Shown here: positions 22,411 through 35,905 of the stretch, in pieces
How positions within the stretch are numbered: position 1 is the first letter of the stretch
Layout of the letters: each line of letters begins with the position of its first letter
Source of the DNA: Liquidambar formosana
Taxonomy: Eukaryota; Streptophyta; Magnoliopsida; Saxifragales; Altingiaceae
DNA length: 64,000 nt
Assembly (NCBI GenBank): GCA_039720395.1
Contig: CM077824.1
Location: forward strand, 20,793,046-20,857,045
Direction of reading: 5' to 3'
Made by a program: the position numbers and the translations under genes
Notes under the pieces: generated by a model
Seen by the model: the letters and a program-made list of their open reading frames with translations, nothing else
What the model was told of the DNA's origin: nothing
The model's database searches: none

Positions 22411-23813
22411 AATGAGTAGAAGTAATTATTTAGAATGTAAAATTAAGCAAAAGGTTTAATAAAAAGTAATTATAAGCTAAATTTAAATTTGTAAGGACAG
22501 AAAATGTTAAATTCAATGTTATGAATAGAAATTATATACGTGTCTGTGTACTACATTAGAAACTTGTTCCTCCTATTCTTGGTTCATTCGTATAAGAGTA
22601 ATTAAGATCCTAGCCTCAAGATTATTATTTTATGTTTACAAAATTTCAAAACATTAAACTCAGTCTATCTATATTCTAAACGAAAAATTGTTTGTAAACT
22701 ATGTCCATCTTTACCTAGGAATGATATTTTGCATAATTATTAGCTATGAAAGTTTATCAATAATTATGGCTATCAAATTCTCCATCACCTTGGAACTAAA
22801 TAGCAAACATGTAATGTCCTCAGCACAATGAAATAGCTTATATGAATATAAATAATTGGTGCAATCCTTGTATTGCAATTTGTGAATAAACATTTAAAAC
22901 ATAAAAACACATGAAAGTAAAAGCTTCAAGACTTAAATATGATGAAAGAAAAGAGGGGTCAAACATTTTTCAAAACACATAAATCAAAACGAGAACACAA
23001 GGAGTTGTTCTCCATTTGATTGCTTTTATGTTTATAAGCCATAACAAAAAGGTAATTCATCAAATCTCTTTTTACATATAGTTGATTTCCACTTCTTCTT
23101 TGTGTTTTTTACCACTGACAGAAACAACAGCTCTCCCAGTGAAGGCCATCGTTAAAGAAAAAATATGGAAAGGGATTGACATAGATAGTGAGAGATCAAG
23201 AACCTATATGTTAGTTTGTCTATTTTTGTTGACTATTCTACAGCTAATATTCAGGTTTTAACACTAACAACACTTGAATAATAAACACACAGATTAGATT
23301 TTAAAGAGAGAAGTAGAAAAAAAAAAAGAGGAAGAACAGGAAAGAGAGTGAAAAAATGAATGATTGAAACTTGAAGTAAAATAGAAATGAAATGGTAAAG
23401 AAATATGTGCAGCACAGTTGTATAATTAGAGAGGTAGTGAATAGCTGAAAGAAATTCATGATGCGGTGCTGATAACTAATGTGTTATTGGAAAAAAGAAG
23501 GAAAGGCAATATAAAAAGGAACTTAATATAAAGAGGTTTAGCCAAGGACGTTACTACATTGCATATATTTACAACTTTAGTTTATAAAATAGTAATAGTA
23601 GTGGGTGTGATGTGTTCACATAGTATTTAGAAGATTAGATCTGTTTGAGTAAAAGTAATAGTTCCATTGTGATAGCTATGTGCAAGAGAGTGTGCAAGAA
23701 AAAGTTCAGTGCAAATAAGGCTAGATATTTTTTGACAAAGACTGGTGCGAATTCCTATCACTATAGTGTGTGGTTGCAAAAGTAGTGGTAGGATAAGATT
23801 TGTCAGTGGTTAG
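22411..23813. other. AT-rich Helitron DNA downstream of the RPA-like gene
   Basis: No recognisable gene, RNA or repeat apart from A-rich runs near 23320. On the minus strand this would be 3' flank of the RPA-like gene. Confidence 0.5.
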
Positions 23814-24606
23814 CTATTGACAAAAAGAGTTTGTATTGTAGTGCTTAAGGGGGTGTAAGGCAGTCAGCAAATGTAGAATTCTCATCTTCATTATCTGAGC
23901 TTGTAATTGCTTCTTTTTCACTTTCTGAATTTGAGTTTGATGTATTGCTTTCTGATGTTGTTGCTTCAGGTAGAATTTTTTTTTTTGTCCACTTTGCTTC
24001 AGCTTTGGAACTGTAATAGGCTTCTCAGATTTGGTTTTTTCTGAATTTGCTTCATTCATTTTTGCCTCATTATTGATGTCCTTTGCTTGGGTTTCTTGGC
24101 TTTCTTGAGGTGGGCTCTTTTGGGAAGATTGTGTATCTAATGCAATGATATCAGCAGGTTTTTCATCTTGCAAAATTGCTTTCCCTTTGCTTTCTTTGGC
24201 CTCTAGGAGTGGACTTTGTTGGGCTGAGAGAGGTTCATAGGTAAGTCGTTGTAGTTTAGCCTCTAGAAGGGAATCTTGTGAAGCAATTGCTTGTGAAATT
24301 GTGAAATTCTTGGTGATTGTTCCTCCAAATGATTTTTCAGATGTCTTGATTTGCAGGAAGTACTTTTGGCTTCCAGATTTTTGGAAGAAAGTGGCGTTGA
24401 GCTTAGTTGGGTCTTGTACGACAAGAAAAGAAATATTGAGTTTATTTGAATGTTTTATATATGAAAAGTTTGAGAATGCTATAACTATTTGGGATTTTTA
24501 TTATGGTATATTCATGGTAGTTTATTGTTTGTGTTCTTAAGTTTTAGGTGTTTTGAGGAATGCATTAGTTTGATACTTATTTTTTTATTTTTTTTGTTTT
24601 TAAGAA

Positions 24607-24656
<50 letters not shown>

Positions 24657-26870
24657 TAGATATAGGGAGTGGCTTTTATGATGGATGTTTTTATAAATGA
24701 AGTAAATATATTGTAGTAACAATGGTAAAGGAGTAATAAGAGAGGTTTAGAATGGTTTTAATATAATAGATATGTTTATAAGTAGCTGAAAAAGTTATAG
24801 TTAAAGTAGTTAAGTAAAAGTATAACATTTAAGAATGTTTAAATGTTTATGATTGATAAAAGAATGTAATGCAAAATATTAAGTGTCTAAGAGTCATTAT
24901 TTTGTATTAATAGAAGTGTTGTGATTCAACTTTAGTTTGTTACTATTTTTATGTCTACTATTTGTTAGGCAATGTTTTACCTCTTTCTTGTATTGATACA
25001 AGTCTGTTGCTTTCATTTGGAAGATAGTCTCAACCACTTCTCCAAAAACAATGGCTGTGATTGTTGTTGTTGAATCAAATACTTGGACCCTTACAAGACA
25101 CCTGTGTTTGACATTGATTTAATTGTTATGTGTAGTATTATTAATAAATAAAAGTTGAGGCAATAAGTGGAGATGTAAGATAAATGTATTGAAGATAAAG
25201 TATTGTTATCTCTAGAGATTAATGTAATGAAGTAGTAAAGTTGTTGAAATAAGTATTACCTTGGAACAGCAGTGCATTGAGAAGACTTGCAGCTGGTGCA
25301 TGTGAATATTTGGTCAACCATTGCATCAGTTTTTTTGCTACAGCGGTGGCATGATATGTAGCAAAATGGTTGAGAAAAGTCTTGAACTTGGATGATTCCA
25401 TTTGTCCATGAAGTTGTCTATGTATTAATAAATATGTGTTAGAAATATGAGGGCAACAAATCATGAGATCTTTTTGTCAGGAAAAAAAATGAAAGAAGAA
25501 CATATTTGTGGATAGTATATAGGTGAGTTAGTTTCTTACATTTGGTGGCATGAGTGAAACCTCTTGAAATTCTTTTACAACTGCTGCAGAAGTTGGTTTT
25601 CTAGTATTACTTGTGGAAAAGTAACTGGAGTTGTTGAATTTGGTTGCTATATTGCCACTTTCTTGATTGTACCTATTTGATGAGAGAAAATTAGTTGAGA
25701 TATAAGTGATATTTGTAAGTGTACCTGAGTTAGGTGTGTGATACTAGGACTTCAAGCCAGCAGTTTGTGGGATTAGAGGAGACAACAATAAAGAGGTTCG
25801 AGCTTTTGTTGATAGTGATTGACCTTTATGCAATTGTATGATGAAATTAATGTTAGGTTGTTGGTAGAGATATGTAAGGATTGTAATGAGATATTTAAAA
25901 GAAAAGTTGAATCTTACCATTGTATCTAACAACATAAACTCTTAGGAGTGCAATAACAGGTTTTTCATGGAGCTTTTCATAGATCATTGGGCACTCATGC
26001 TCCGCCAAGTGATCCCAAAAAGAGATAAGAGTGCGTATCATTCTTTAATAATGCAAGAAGACATAAATATTTGTGATTTATAGAAAATAAGGAATGGACT
26101 AAACATTGTTTTAGCAAGTTGAAAAGTTAATAACTTGTAAATGAGATATAAGAATGAAGTAATTTGGGAAGAAATGCGTACTCTCGATTAATAATGATAG
26201 CCTCTTGGACAGTAGATTGTGTAGCAATTGTTCTGCGAGGTGGTTTCATGTCTAGGAGAATGCCTATGACATCTGCATAGGTTTTTGTTAGGATAAAGAC
26301 TTAGAAAATTTTGTGACATATAGTAGTTGACTATAGAAAGTTTTTATTTCTTACTAATTGCTGTCCCTTTGCTAAGATACTTGGAGAAGTCCGAGAATGG
26401 TGTGAACTCATATAGAGTAGTGATGGTGTTCTGATCATCCATAGGACATTCTTCTATGACTGTGGAGGCACTGATTCTCTAATCATATGGATGGCCTAAG
26501 TATTGGTATTGTGGTGGTATTGCTTTGATGATTGCATTGGAGATGTAGTATTCTTTATTTTCTTTTAGCCTATTGTCTAGTCGACTAATGTCTTCACCCC
26601 AAATGCTTGCTTGAATTTGGGATCCCTGTTTGCATAAAAAGAAAATTTATAATATTATGAGCTTTTTTTGTTGTTTTTTGTAAAAAGAAATTCAAAGTTG
26701 GAGTGTTGGTCTTAGTTGAGACCTTCGAATCTGTGAGAATTAGTGATTGCAATTTTGTGGGACTTTGTTTAAAGTTTTTGATGTTGTGTTTTTTTTTCAA
26801 CTTTAACCCGAACTTTCCAGCCATAGAGTACCAGGATTAATATCTTTGATGTACATCTCTTGGTCATTCA
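23814..26870 (-). pseudogene. RPA1-like single-stranded DNA-binding protein of the Helitron, multi-exon, decayed
   Basis: Minus-strand exon pieces spell a replication protein A large-subunit relative. They include YIKDINPGT near 26860; KHNIKNFKQSPTKLQSLILT near 26770; an OB-fold stretch near 26600-26350 (IWGEDISRLDN, then ECPMDDQNTITTLYEFTPFS); DVIGILLDMKPPRR near 26260; a zinc-ribbon-like C-x2-C...C-x2-C block (CYISCHRCSKKTDA, FTCTSC) near 25370-25270; and the C-terminal OB strand VRVQVFDSTTTITAIVFGE near 25090-25030. A Gln/Lys/Ser-rich tail ends at 23814. Intron-like GT/AG gaps separate the pieces, but I could not define every junction, and stops and shifts interrupt the frame near 26820 and 26480. 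RPA genes are commonly carried by plant Helitrons. Confidence 0.7.
24607..24654. repeat. (TA)n microsatellite
   Basis: About 45 bp of alternating TA within an apparent intron of the RPA-like gene. Confidence 0.85.
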
Positions 26871-28501
26871 TTGTTAAATGCTTGGTCCTCGTATTTGTAA
26901 TAAAGATTAGGTTGTGCAGAATCACAGTTGACAAAGGTATAGAAAAAGATAAGATAAAAAGTAATAGGCAAGAATTGTTACATAGTTAGTAAATTAGTCA
27001 TTTAAGGTAAGAAAAATTGGAAAGATAATACTTGACTCTTTGTTTGAGTAAGGAACATTAATAATTGATTATATGCTCATAGTAGAGGTAATAAGAATTG
27101 TGTGTGTTGACAGTGTGAAATATAAACTCTAGATGGACTATTTTATGTGAAAAAGATATAATGCTATACTTGTTTTGGGATAGTGTTTGTTCTTAAAATA
27201 ATGATTATAGATTTGGAATGTGTAACAATAAAGAAAAACAAAGATTGTTGTTAAAAAAATTGTGTAAGATAATTGTTTTATTATAATTAGATACACTGAA
27301 AGAAGTTTATGAAGCATATCTTATTTGTTCATGTGTTCATGATGTTGCAATTTTAAAATTTGTGTGGAAATTGGTTAATGTTATTGTTGTTCATTTGGTT
27401 TCAAAGTAGTGCATAGAATTCTTGTTGAAATAAGATTGGTTGAGGTAAGTATATTGCTAGTTTTCTTAAGAGTTTCCTTTATGTGGTCTTGATGGCTTTT
27501 GAAAAGGAAAAAGATTTGGAAATTGAGTTATGTTGAAACATAAAGGTTATGAGTAAAGTTTATTTGCTAGAATTACGATATTTGCAATAAGTAGATTTTC
27601 TTTGTTGTGTTAAGGAATTTTTATTTATGTTTATGAGTAAGGAATGAGTAGGATACTTATGTGCTGTTAATGTGTTCAAGAGATGTTCATGAGGATTTTA
27701 TGGTAGAAAATTTATTAATTTATGTTGATTTGTATTAAATTGAGATATGGTTCATAATTTAGAAAGTAGTTTTTGAATAGATTGATTTAAAGAGATATTC
27801 ATGAAAATGTTGTGAAGGAAAATTTATTGATTTATGATGATGTATATTAATTTGAGATAAATTTTGTAACTTAGAAAGTAGTTTTTGAACAAATTTGCTA
27901 TAATAATTCAATGTTTGTAGTTAGTTTTGTTAATATTTTAAGCTTTGCTTTAAATGTTTTTTATGGTATATTTTTTGTGAGTTATTATTTCAGTACATAA
28001 TAACTATAGAAGAGTTTGTAAGGACAAACATAGGCAAAGAGAAATGATTTTAAAGAAATTATGCAATATAAGTCTCTGAATTTAATAATTTATGTTGATT
28101 TGTATTAAATTGACGTGTGATTCAGAACTTAGATAATAGTATTTGAGTAGATTGATTTCAAGAGATATTCATGAAGATGTTGTGGTGGAAAATTTATTGA
28201 TTTATGATGTTGTATATTAATTTGAGATAAGTTTTGTAACTTAGAAAGTAGTTTTTGAATAGATTTGCTATAATAATTTAATGTTTTTAGTTATTTTTGT
28301 TAATATTTTAACTTTTGGTTTAAATATTTTTTATGCTATATTTTTTGTGAGATATTATTTGAGTATATAATGAGTATAGAAGAGTTTGTAAGGAGAAACA
28401 TAAGTAAAGAGAAATGCTTTTAAAGAAATTCTGCAATATAAGTGTTTGAATTTAAGTGAGTAGAGTAAGTGTATTGTACCAATTATTTGTGTTGTGTTTG
28501 T
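26871..28501. other. AT-rich spacer between the Helitron helicase and RPA genes
   Basis: No gene seen. It contains a tandem duplication of about 370 bp (listed separately) and otherwise AT-rich sequence. Confidence 0.5.
27713..28455. repeat. Tandem duplication, about 370-bp unit, two diverged copies
   Basis: The stretch from about 27713 to 28087 is repeated from about 28088 to 28455. Shared words include GTAACTTAGAAAGTAGTTTT, TTTGCTATAATAATT and GAAGAGTTTGTAAGGA, in the same order. Divergence is visible throughout, so the duplication is old. Confidence 0.75.
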
Positions 28502-31500
28502 TTATTGAAAGTGTGCCAATTCCAAAATATCTTTGTAAACAACATTTGTGGTATGTTTTGTATCTGAATCATCAAAATTGGGTTTGATTAGCACTTTGAT
28601 GTTATCTTGACATGTTGTTCTGGGAAGTGCTACATACAGTTGCCCATGTGAGAAGACTGGTTGGGGTAGGTAAACATCGACATTTTTTAAGGTTTGTCCT
28701 TGTGCTCTGTTGATTGTCATTGCAAAAGAGAGTCTAATGGGGAATTGAACTCGCTTGAAAGGGAAAGGATATTTGTCAACTTTATTTGGTAGAATTGGGA
28801 TTCGAGAAATAAAGACTCTGTGGTTTTTGTGATGATCAATTGCAATTTCTGCATCAATGGCATTTTTATCAAATGCTCGACATATCAACCTAGTACCATT
28901 TGAGAGTCCTTTTGATGGATCTATGTTGTGCAATAGAATGATTGGAGCACCTATTTTTAAAACCAAGTGATGAGGAGGATATCCATTTGGTGTTAAGGTG
29001 TTTAAGAAGTCTTCTTCAAGACTGTATTTTGCAGAATCTGTGCACTCATCTCGACTGGTATAAACTTTAGCTTCACCTGGGAATTTAGCAACTAACATTT
29101 CATTAATTTCATCAACTGAGTCATTTTTAAGTGTTAAAATGGCTCGATCCACAATGGCGTATTTTGATGGACTATATCTGTAAATATCTGGGAAAATAAC
29201 ATCAATTAATGAATTCAGTGAAGATTGAATGTCTTCATTGTAGGGAAGTAAAATGCTATCAGGTAAACGAACAAGATTGTCATTGACAACAACTTCAATT
29301 CCATCACCAATTTGAAGCAAGAAGTTTGTAAAACATGGATCAAGTTGAGCACGCATATTAGTTGATAAAGATAAGACATTCAATTGTGGCCATAAAGTTA
29401 AGTAGACAAAACTAGCTTGTTTTGCCTCCTCTTGTGTTGAACCAGAAAGAACTGGTAGCACTTGTCGAAAATCTCCACCAAAGACAATAACTTTTCCTCC
29501 AAACAGTAGTAAAGAACCTGTCAAATCTTGTAACATACGATCAAGTGCTTCAATTGCTTCACGCCTAGCCATAGAAGCTTCATCCCATACTATTAGCTTT
29601 GCTGCACGAAGTAATTGTGCTAGGCTACTTTGCTTGCTTACACTACAGGTAAGCTATTTAGTTGGGTCTATCGGTATCTTGAATCGTGAGTGAGTAGTGC
29701 GACCACCTGGTAAAATTGATGCAGCAACTCCAGAGGTTGCAGTTGCAAGTGCAATATCTCCAGTAAATCTAACTGTTGAGAGAAGAGTTCGATACAAATA
29801 GGTCTTACCAGTGCCACCAGGTCCATCAATGAAAAAAGCACCAGCTTTGTTCCCATGGATAGACGAAAGTATAGTGTCATATGCAACTCTTTGTTCAAAA
29901 TTTAAGTTTTGAGCACAATGCTAATCATCTTCTGTTATTGGGATGTTTAGTTCGTCTGCCATTTCTTTTGAAGTAGATTGCTCATCACTCAAGTTGATAG
30001 ATGTGTCAATAAGATTGTAGTCATCAATATTCTTCCCCATAGACTCAAGTGTGGAAGCAATTGATTGTAATACTTTGAATCTATTGGTAATTGCTGAAGA
30101 TGTTGATCTTTAATGAAAGTTTTCTGAAAGAGAAACCTCAAATTGTGTCCAAAGTTGTCTAGGATTACTTCGATTGCAGTAGACAAGAATAGTAGCAAAT
30201 AAACGGCGAAGTGCTGTGGGCATTCGCAAAGCTAAAGCTTCAATTAAGCAATCTATTGTGTCAGTATCACTATGCAATAGTTCATGCATAAGTGCTGCTT
30301 CACGAAATGAGGAAGCCAAAACACCATTCACTGTCATTAGATCTTGGAAAGAAGTAGAACCTTTTATGTGATTAAGGAGCAATCTCAAGTAATATCTATC
30401 ACCTTCAGATGGGTCAGCAGCTGCAACTCTTCTAATTGCTTTTCCTTGTTTCCGATGGGTCCACATTCGATCTTGTTTGCTCCAAACATAGTGCTAAGGG
30501 AATTCTTTATAAAGATACTTGTGTGCATCAACATCAAATTGATTTGTTTTAAAGAATTCAGTGAGCATTGTTTTGGATAAGAACTTGTTACGAGCTATGG
30601 AGTCAAGTGAGTCTGAGTCTTTAAAAGGAATAGAGTGTTTTCCTTCAAGATGTAACTGTAGAGTAACGACATTTGGGCTGATCTCATTCATGACAAATTG
30701 ATATATTCTCCACATAGCTTCAGGAGGGCTTACCCATCTAGCTAATCGATAATCTGCAATTTCATCAATTTCATTCATCTCCTGGTCTTGATGAAGTTGG
30801 AATCTAATCATGTCATGACCTTTGTAGATGTACTTATAGATGTACTTATCTAAAAAACTTCCCCTGACCATCACAGTGTCTTTGTTATCAGATCTCCGAT
30901 AAATGGGGTAAGAATTTTTACCTTGAGTTGTTTTCTCACAAAAATTCTTTGGATAATGGTGTTTGCATTTTCCTTTTTGCATGCATACATTATTAGGCTT
31001 CAATACACCATAAGGACCATGCATCATATGTTTAATAACTGCAGCTCGCAAATTAGGATTATCTTCTGGTGGTATTTCTGCAGATACATATTGATTATAT
31101 TATTCAGGAGATGTGATCTTTGCATGCTTTTCTAGGATTATGAGAAAATGCACATGCGGAAGACCTCTTTTTTGGAATTCAATGATATATGTGTAACCTG
31201 CAACTGGACCAAAAATATTCTTCTTGAAAAGATCATCTTTGAGTTCTTCTAATTTAGCTCTAAACACACGAGCAACTAAATCTGGTCGGTTTTGAGCTTC
31301 TTCTCTTCTTAGTAAATTTTGTTTTATCTCTGGCCAAGCAGGATTACATGTCATTGTGATGAACAAATCTGGTTTTCCAAGTTTTTGGACTAAAGCCATT
31401 GCTTTGGTAAATCTACTTCGCATATCTCTTGGGCTTCCAATAAATGTAGCAGGTAAAATTATTTTGCGCCCAATTCCTCGACCATGTGTCTCCCCTGCAC

Positions 31501-34395
31501 CGATGCTATCAACAATACCTTGATAGAGTTCTGCTCGAATATCTTCTTGGTGATCATGAAGGTAATCTAAACGAGAAGTCTCTATTTTGATATACATATC
31601 AACAACGTATTGTTGAAGCAAACGGCCGCTACGTAGCAATATTGAGTTCTCATGTTCTCTTATTCGTAGCTTATAGCAATAGTATTCTCGAGCAGAGACA
31701 TTAACTCTTTTTTTTGGTAGATTTCGTATAGCTGTTAAAGAATGAGAATACTTAATTAAGAATTATTAAATAAGAAATGATTTTGTTAAGAGAAAGTGAG
31801 ATATTTGGTGCACAATGTTACCTTCAGATTCTGTAGTCAAGAGATTTTGTACAGAACTCATATTAAGTGCATCCATTGAATGCTCACCAGGACAAAAAGA
31901 ATTTGTGTGAGCTGGATTTATTCTTTTAATATCATTGTGCCAACCACTCTCACCGAATGGAAACAAGAGTGGATATTGAAGAGGGTCATAACAGCCATAA
32001 AAATAATTGATCTTATGCTTTTGCTGATCGACCGTAAACAAAAATTTCATGAGAATAAGAAGATTCATTACTCTCAACCCATATAGCAGCAACTTGAGAT
32101 GTGGTAGGAGCATTGTATACTCGCTGATCAGTGGGAGGAGTAGCATTGATTAAAATTTGGTAGTCTTCCAAATCAGGAATGTTTGATAAGCTTCGAAAGA
32201 ATGTGCAGTATGGATTTGTTTGGAGGAGATTCATAAGTATTTGAATAATCGGGGATCTCACTCTATTAGAGCGATTTACTCTATTTTGAAGCTCATGCTC
32301 AGTATCAAAAAAATAAAGCTGTAAATAAGCTGGTGAGCCATCAACTGGTAACAAACTATTAATATAATGATACATCTGTCCCTGAACCCTAAAAGTGTAG
32401 ATGCCATTGTTTCTCCTGCATAAATCTCTGTCAAAATGTACTCCAAGAGATGTGAATGCAAATAGATCATTGTATGTTCAAACATAAGTTCTAAAAGAAA
32501 TTGCATCATCTGAATCACTATCAAATAGTTGCACCAATGCTTCAGGTGGTTGTGGTGAACTCAACTTAATTTTGCCTGCATAGCAACAAAATCCTTTTGG
32601 TTCTCTGTGGAAGCGTTTAGCAAGGCAAAATAAACATCGTTCAGCATGAGGTAATAACGATGCTTAAGTTGGGATCGACATTGTTTCACAAGGAAGTGCA
32701 ACAGGGAATCTTTTTTGTAGATTACTCAATTGAATATGTCTTTGCACATCATTCCTTGAAGTTGAAACTGTACAACAATTATTTAAAGAAACCAAGTAGA
32801 GTTAATTTTAAAGTTCCTGATTTAAACGCTATAAACAATTGAGGTAAAATTGTAAGTCTAGAGATGGGACTTTTTGATCTACCTTCATTTTGGACTTCCA
32901 TCGATTGATTTATAAGAATTGAATCTCTTCTTGTACTATTAAGGATTTTGGAACATGTCGAAGTTGTAGATTTATTTCTCTTATCTCCGTGGCCCAAAAC
33001 TTGTGAAATACGAAATGAATATAAGGTTTACACAAAATAATACAACAAGAGTACATATGTAAGAGTTTTGCATTGATCGAGAATAGAGTTGGAACTTTAG
33101 TAGAAGTGTGTTGGATAAAAAACCTTCAAGTTCAGCATTCATTTGTTCATTGCCAACAATTCGTTTTCTTTTATGAGAAATTGCTGCAATCAATTGTGCA
33201 GCAATAGAATTGGAATTCAAGTGTGGAATAGCTAGAAGGAAAAAAAGGAGAGAATTGTTACAAAATAAGAGATAAATGCATATAAAAAAAATCATAAGAA
33301 ATGGGAAGGAAGAGATTTATGTTGATATAGATGCCTGGAACATTAGTCTTTTTTTTTTTAGCATAGATTTCTCTTCTGTGATGTAACTTTTCTTCTCGCT
33401 TCTTGGATTCTACAAAGAAGAAGTCCTATGATGTGACACTATGAAATTGAATTATATATAGAATAAATTGTGTAGAAGATAAATTGTGTTTCATGTAATA
33501 AATTGAGTGTAGTAAGGAATATTTATAATTACTAACTTAATTTTTGTTGAGTACTAATAAGGGTAGTGCAATATTTAGAGAGACAATAGGTAAGTTATTT
33601 GTTACTAGATATTTGCTTTGAAGATTGATCATTTGGGAGGTTTTCAAGAAAGTTCACTCTATCAGGAGATTTGGGCACATTCCTTAATTCAGAAATCATG
33701 GTTTTAAAGGAAGAACTACCACGAATTCTTTCAGCATTCTTCAAACTCCTTTTTTCAGCATATAACTCTCTCCTACGAGCTAACTTTTGCTCTCGCTTCT
33801 CTTGTTATACAAAGAAGTTTTATAATTTTACAATGACGAATTCGTGTAGAAAGATATTTGACTAAATGATTTCTCACCAGATTTTGTAGAACTATTCTTC
33901 GAGCACTGAACCTTTCGATTTCTTGTGGTTTCTATTCTTCTTTGTTTTTGTTGTGTTTCTCTTTGTGCACAATCTACAAAGTAGTGTATCAGATTTTATA
34001 TAGGAAATATGATTTCCAACATAGATTTGTAGTCAGCTGACATATTTTGTTGAGTAATAAGCATTGCAAACAAGTTTAAAATACTGAATAGCTTGAATTA
34101 CTTCTCACCAGAAATTTGATGCGAAGACGGAGCAGTTGACTGGTTATTAGAAACACCCAATGTGATCGAAGAGTTATTTATGATAGATATTTGTTCAAAA
34201 TTATTTCCAAATGAATGACTATGATGAAGTTCATCAGAGTCATTCTCAAAGACAGCTGTGTAACAAAGAGAAAATAATAAAGAAAAAGAATCTAAAACCG
34301 TGATATAAGATATTGGAAAGATGACAAATGATTGAAATCAAAAAGAAGGGTCTACCTCTTTTTCTTCTACGTTCAATTACAATGTGAGTATCCAT
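28502..34395 (-). pseudogene. Helitron Rep/helicase (RepHel), multi-exon, with stops
   Basis: Minus strand. A candidate ATG at 34395 (MDTHIVIERRRKR) is followed by short basic exons (KREQKLARRRELYAEKR near 33790; KREEKLHHRREIYAKKK near 33400). The Helitron N-terminal region follows (AKRFHREPKGFCCYAGKIKL near 32600; YDPLQYPLLFPFGE near 31990). A 90-nt intron at 31821-31732 precedes a long exon with the HUH Rep motif GLPHVHF (about 31160), the KYIYKYIYKGHD motif (about 30830), helicase Walker A GPGGTGKT (about 29825), Walker B VWDEAS and TINRAQGQTL near the C-terminus. From 31731 to 28502 the frame never shifts, but stops lie at 31100-31102, 30494-30496, 30110-30112, 29921-29923 and 29654-29656. 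A further TGA is at 32478-32480 and a shift near 32015. The family performs rolling-circle transposition. Confidence 0.88.
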
Positions 34396-35851
34396 TACTA
34401 CCAATTTGTAATGGTCAGGTAGTTGCTGTATTGAATAAATTATGGTAGAAATGCACCTGGATTGTGCTAGAGAAGATAAGTTTAATAGAAAGTAAATAAT
34501 TATAGGTGCCGACGATATCCAAAAACAATTGCTATTTAGAATATTTGTTGTCTAAAAGACAACAAGTGAACTTAATTGTTGCAAAGATATAAGAAAAGTT
34601 TATTGTCAAAGGAATTCAAAGAAAAATTGTCAAATAGAGAGAAAACTTTGTTTATGAATAGCTATTTGTTGTATTGAAGAAATAATAGTTATTACAAAAT
34701 ATAATTATGTATAGTTATGACAAAATATAATTATGTCTAATGATACATAGCAATATAAATAACGAACTTTCTTGACTCAAAGGATGTATCTAATTTATTT
34801 AGCAGATTGCTGAGGAATATATATCACAATTCTTGAAAGACATAAATATTGGCAATATAAATGATGAGACGTCTGACGGAAAGGAAATTGAAGTAACGTT
34901 GGATAGACTTCTAAGATAAAAATAGTAGGCAAATTGGTGATGGGATTCTTGACATGAAGATGCGTTATACTATAAATCTATTAAATTAATATGAATACTA
35001 TATATTTTTTAATGTATTTACATGAAGTTTAGATATTTATTCATTTAGCTCAAATAGGGCCTCAGAATGAGCACCAATTTGGGTAAAAAATTATTATGTT
35101 TAAGAATTAACGCAAGAACAATTGAACGCTAAGTAGTCTTAAACCTAAACAAAATAATAAGTACAAAAAAATATGTTGACAGCAGCAATTGCAAAATTAG
35201 CATCCTATATTAAAAAGTGCCAAATGAGAGATGAAATTACTAATAAAAAAAAATAGTCAAATAAAGAACATGAATGTTTAAAATTTGCTTAGAAAATAAT
35301 AATGCAAAGTTGTAGAAAATTGAACAAGTAGAAGATTAAGGGGAAAAAAATACAATTATGATATTACTAAAAAGTAACTACATAACAATTTACTGCAGAA
35401 GAAGCCAAAGATAGGAATGTCTAAAAATATTGCATTTATTTTTTTCCAAACAAAAACATGGAGAAAAAATGTCTTTTAATGCATAGTTGATATCTAACGC
35501 TAAGATGAATGTGTTAGTCATAGAATGTGTATATATATATATATGCATGCAAACAAATGGCAAGAAAAACAAATTAGAATATAGAATTAGATGCTAAATA
35601 TTTAACAACTAAAACTGTAGCATAAAAAGAACAAACCTTGAGATGAAAACCCAATTTGATTAATTACTGGACAAAAACCTACACAATTGAATTCTATAAA
35701 GAAAGAATCAATTTTTTTGAAGGATAAAAAAAGTAACAATAATAAGTGTTAAAAAACCAAAAGTTAGAGCTCATATAATTGTAGGTCGCACAAAATTTAA
35801 CAAGTACAAGACAACAGGGAAAAGAATAGAATTATGAAGTGCAAGAAAAAG

Positions 35852-35901
<50 letters not shown>

Positions 35902-35905
35902 ATGT
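35852..35905. repeat. (TA)n(GT)n microsatellite
   Basis: Alternating TA passing directly into alternating GT. Confidence 0.8.

Larger units (their letters stand above)
22406..34395 (-). mobile_element. Helitron A, gene-bearing segment
   Basis: Continuation of the Helitron interrupted by Tat-1. On the minus strand it encodes, in order, a Rep/helicase protein and an RPA1-like protein, the usual gene content of large autonomous plant Helitrons. The 5' terminus (TC preceded by A on the minus strand) lies somewhere beyond 34395 and I could not place it. The coding frames are decayed, so this copy is no longer autonomous. Confidence 0.7.

Noticed and set aside
30344..30580. Plus-strand frames opposite the Helitron helicase
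   Set aside because: Shadows of the minus-strand Rep/helicase exon, which has clear motifs.
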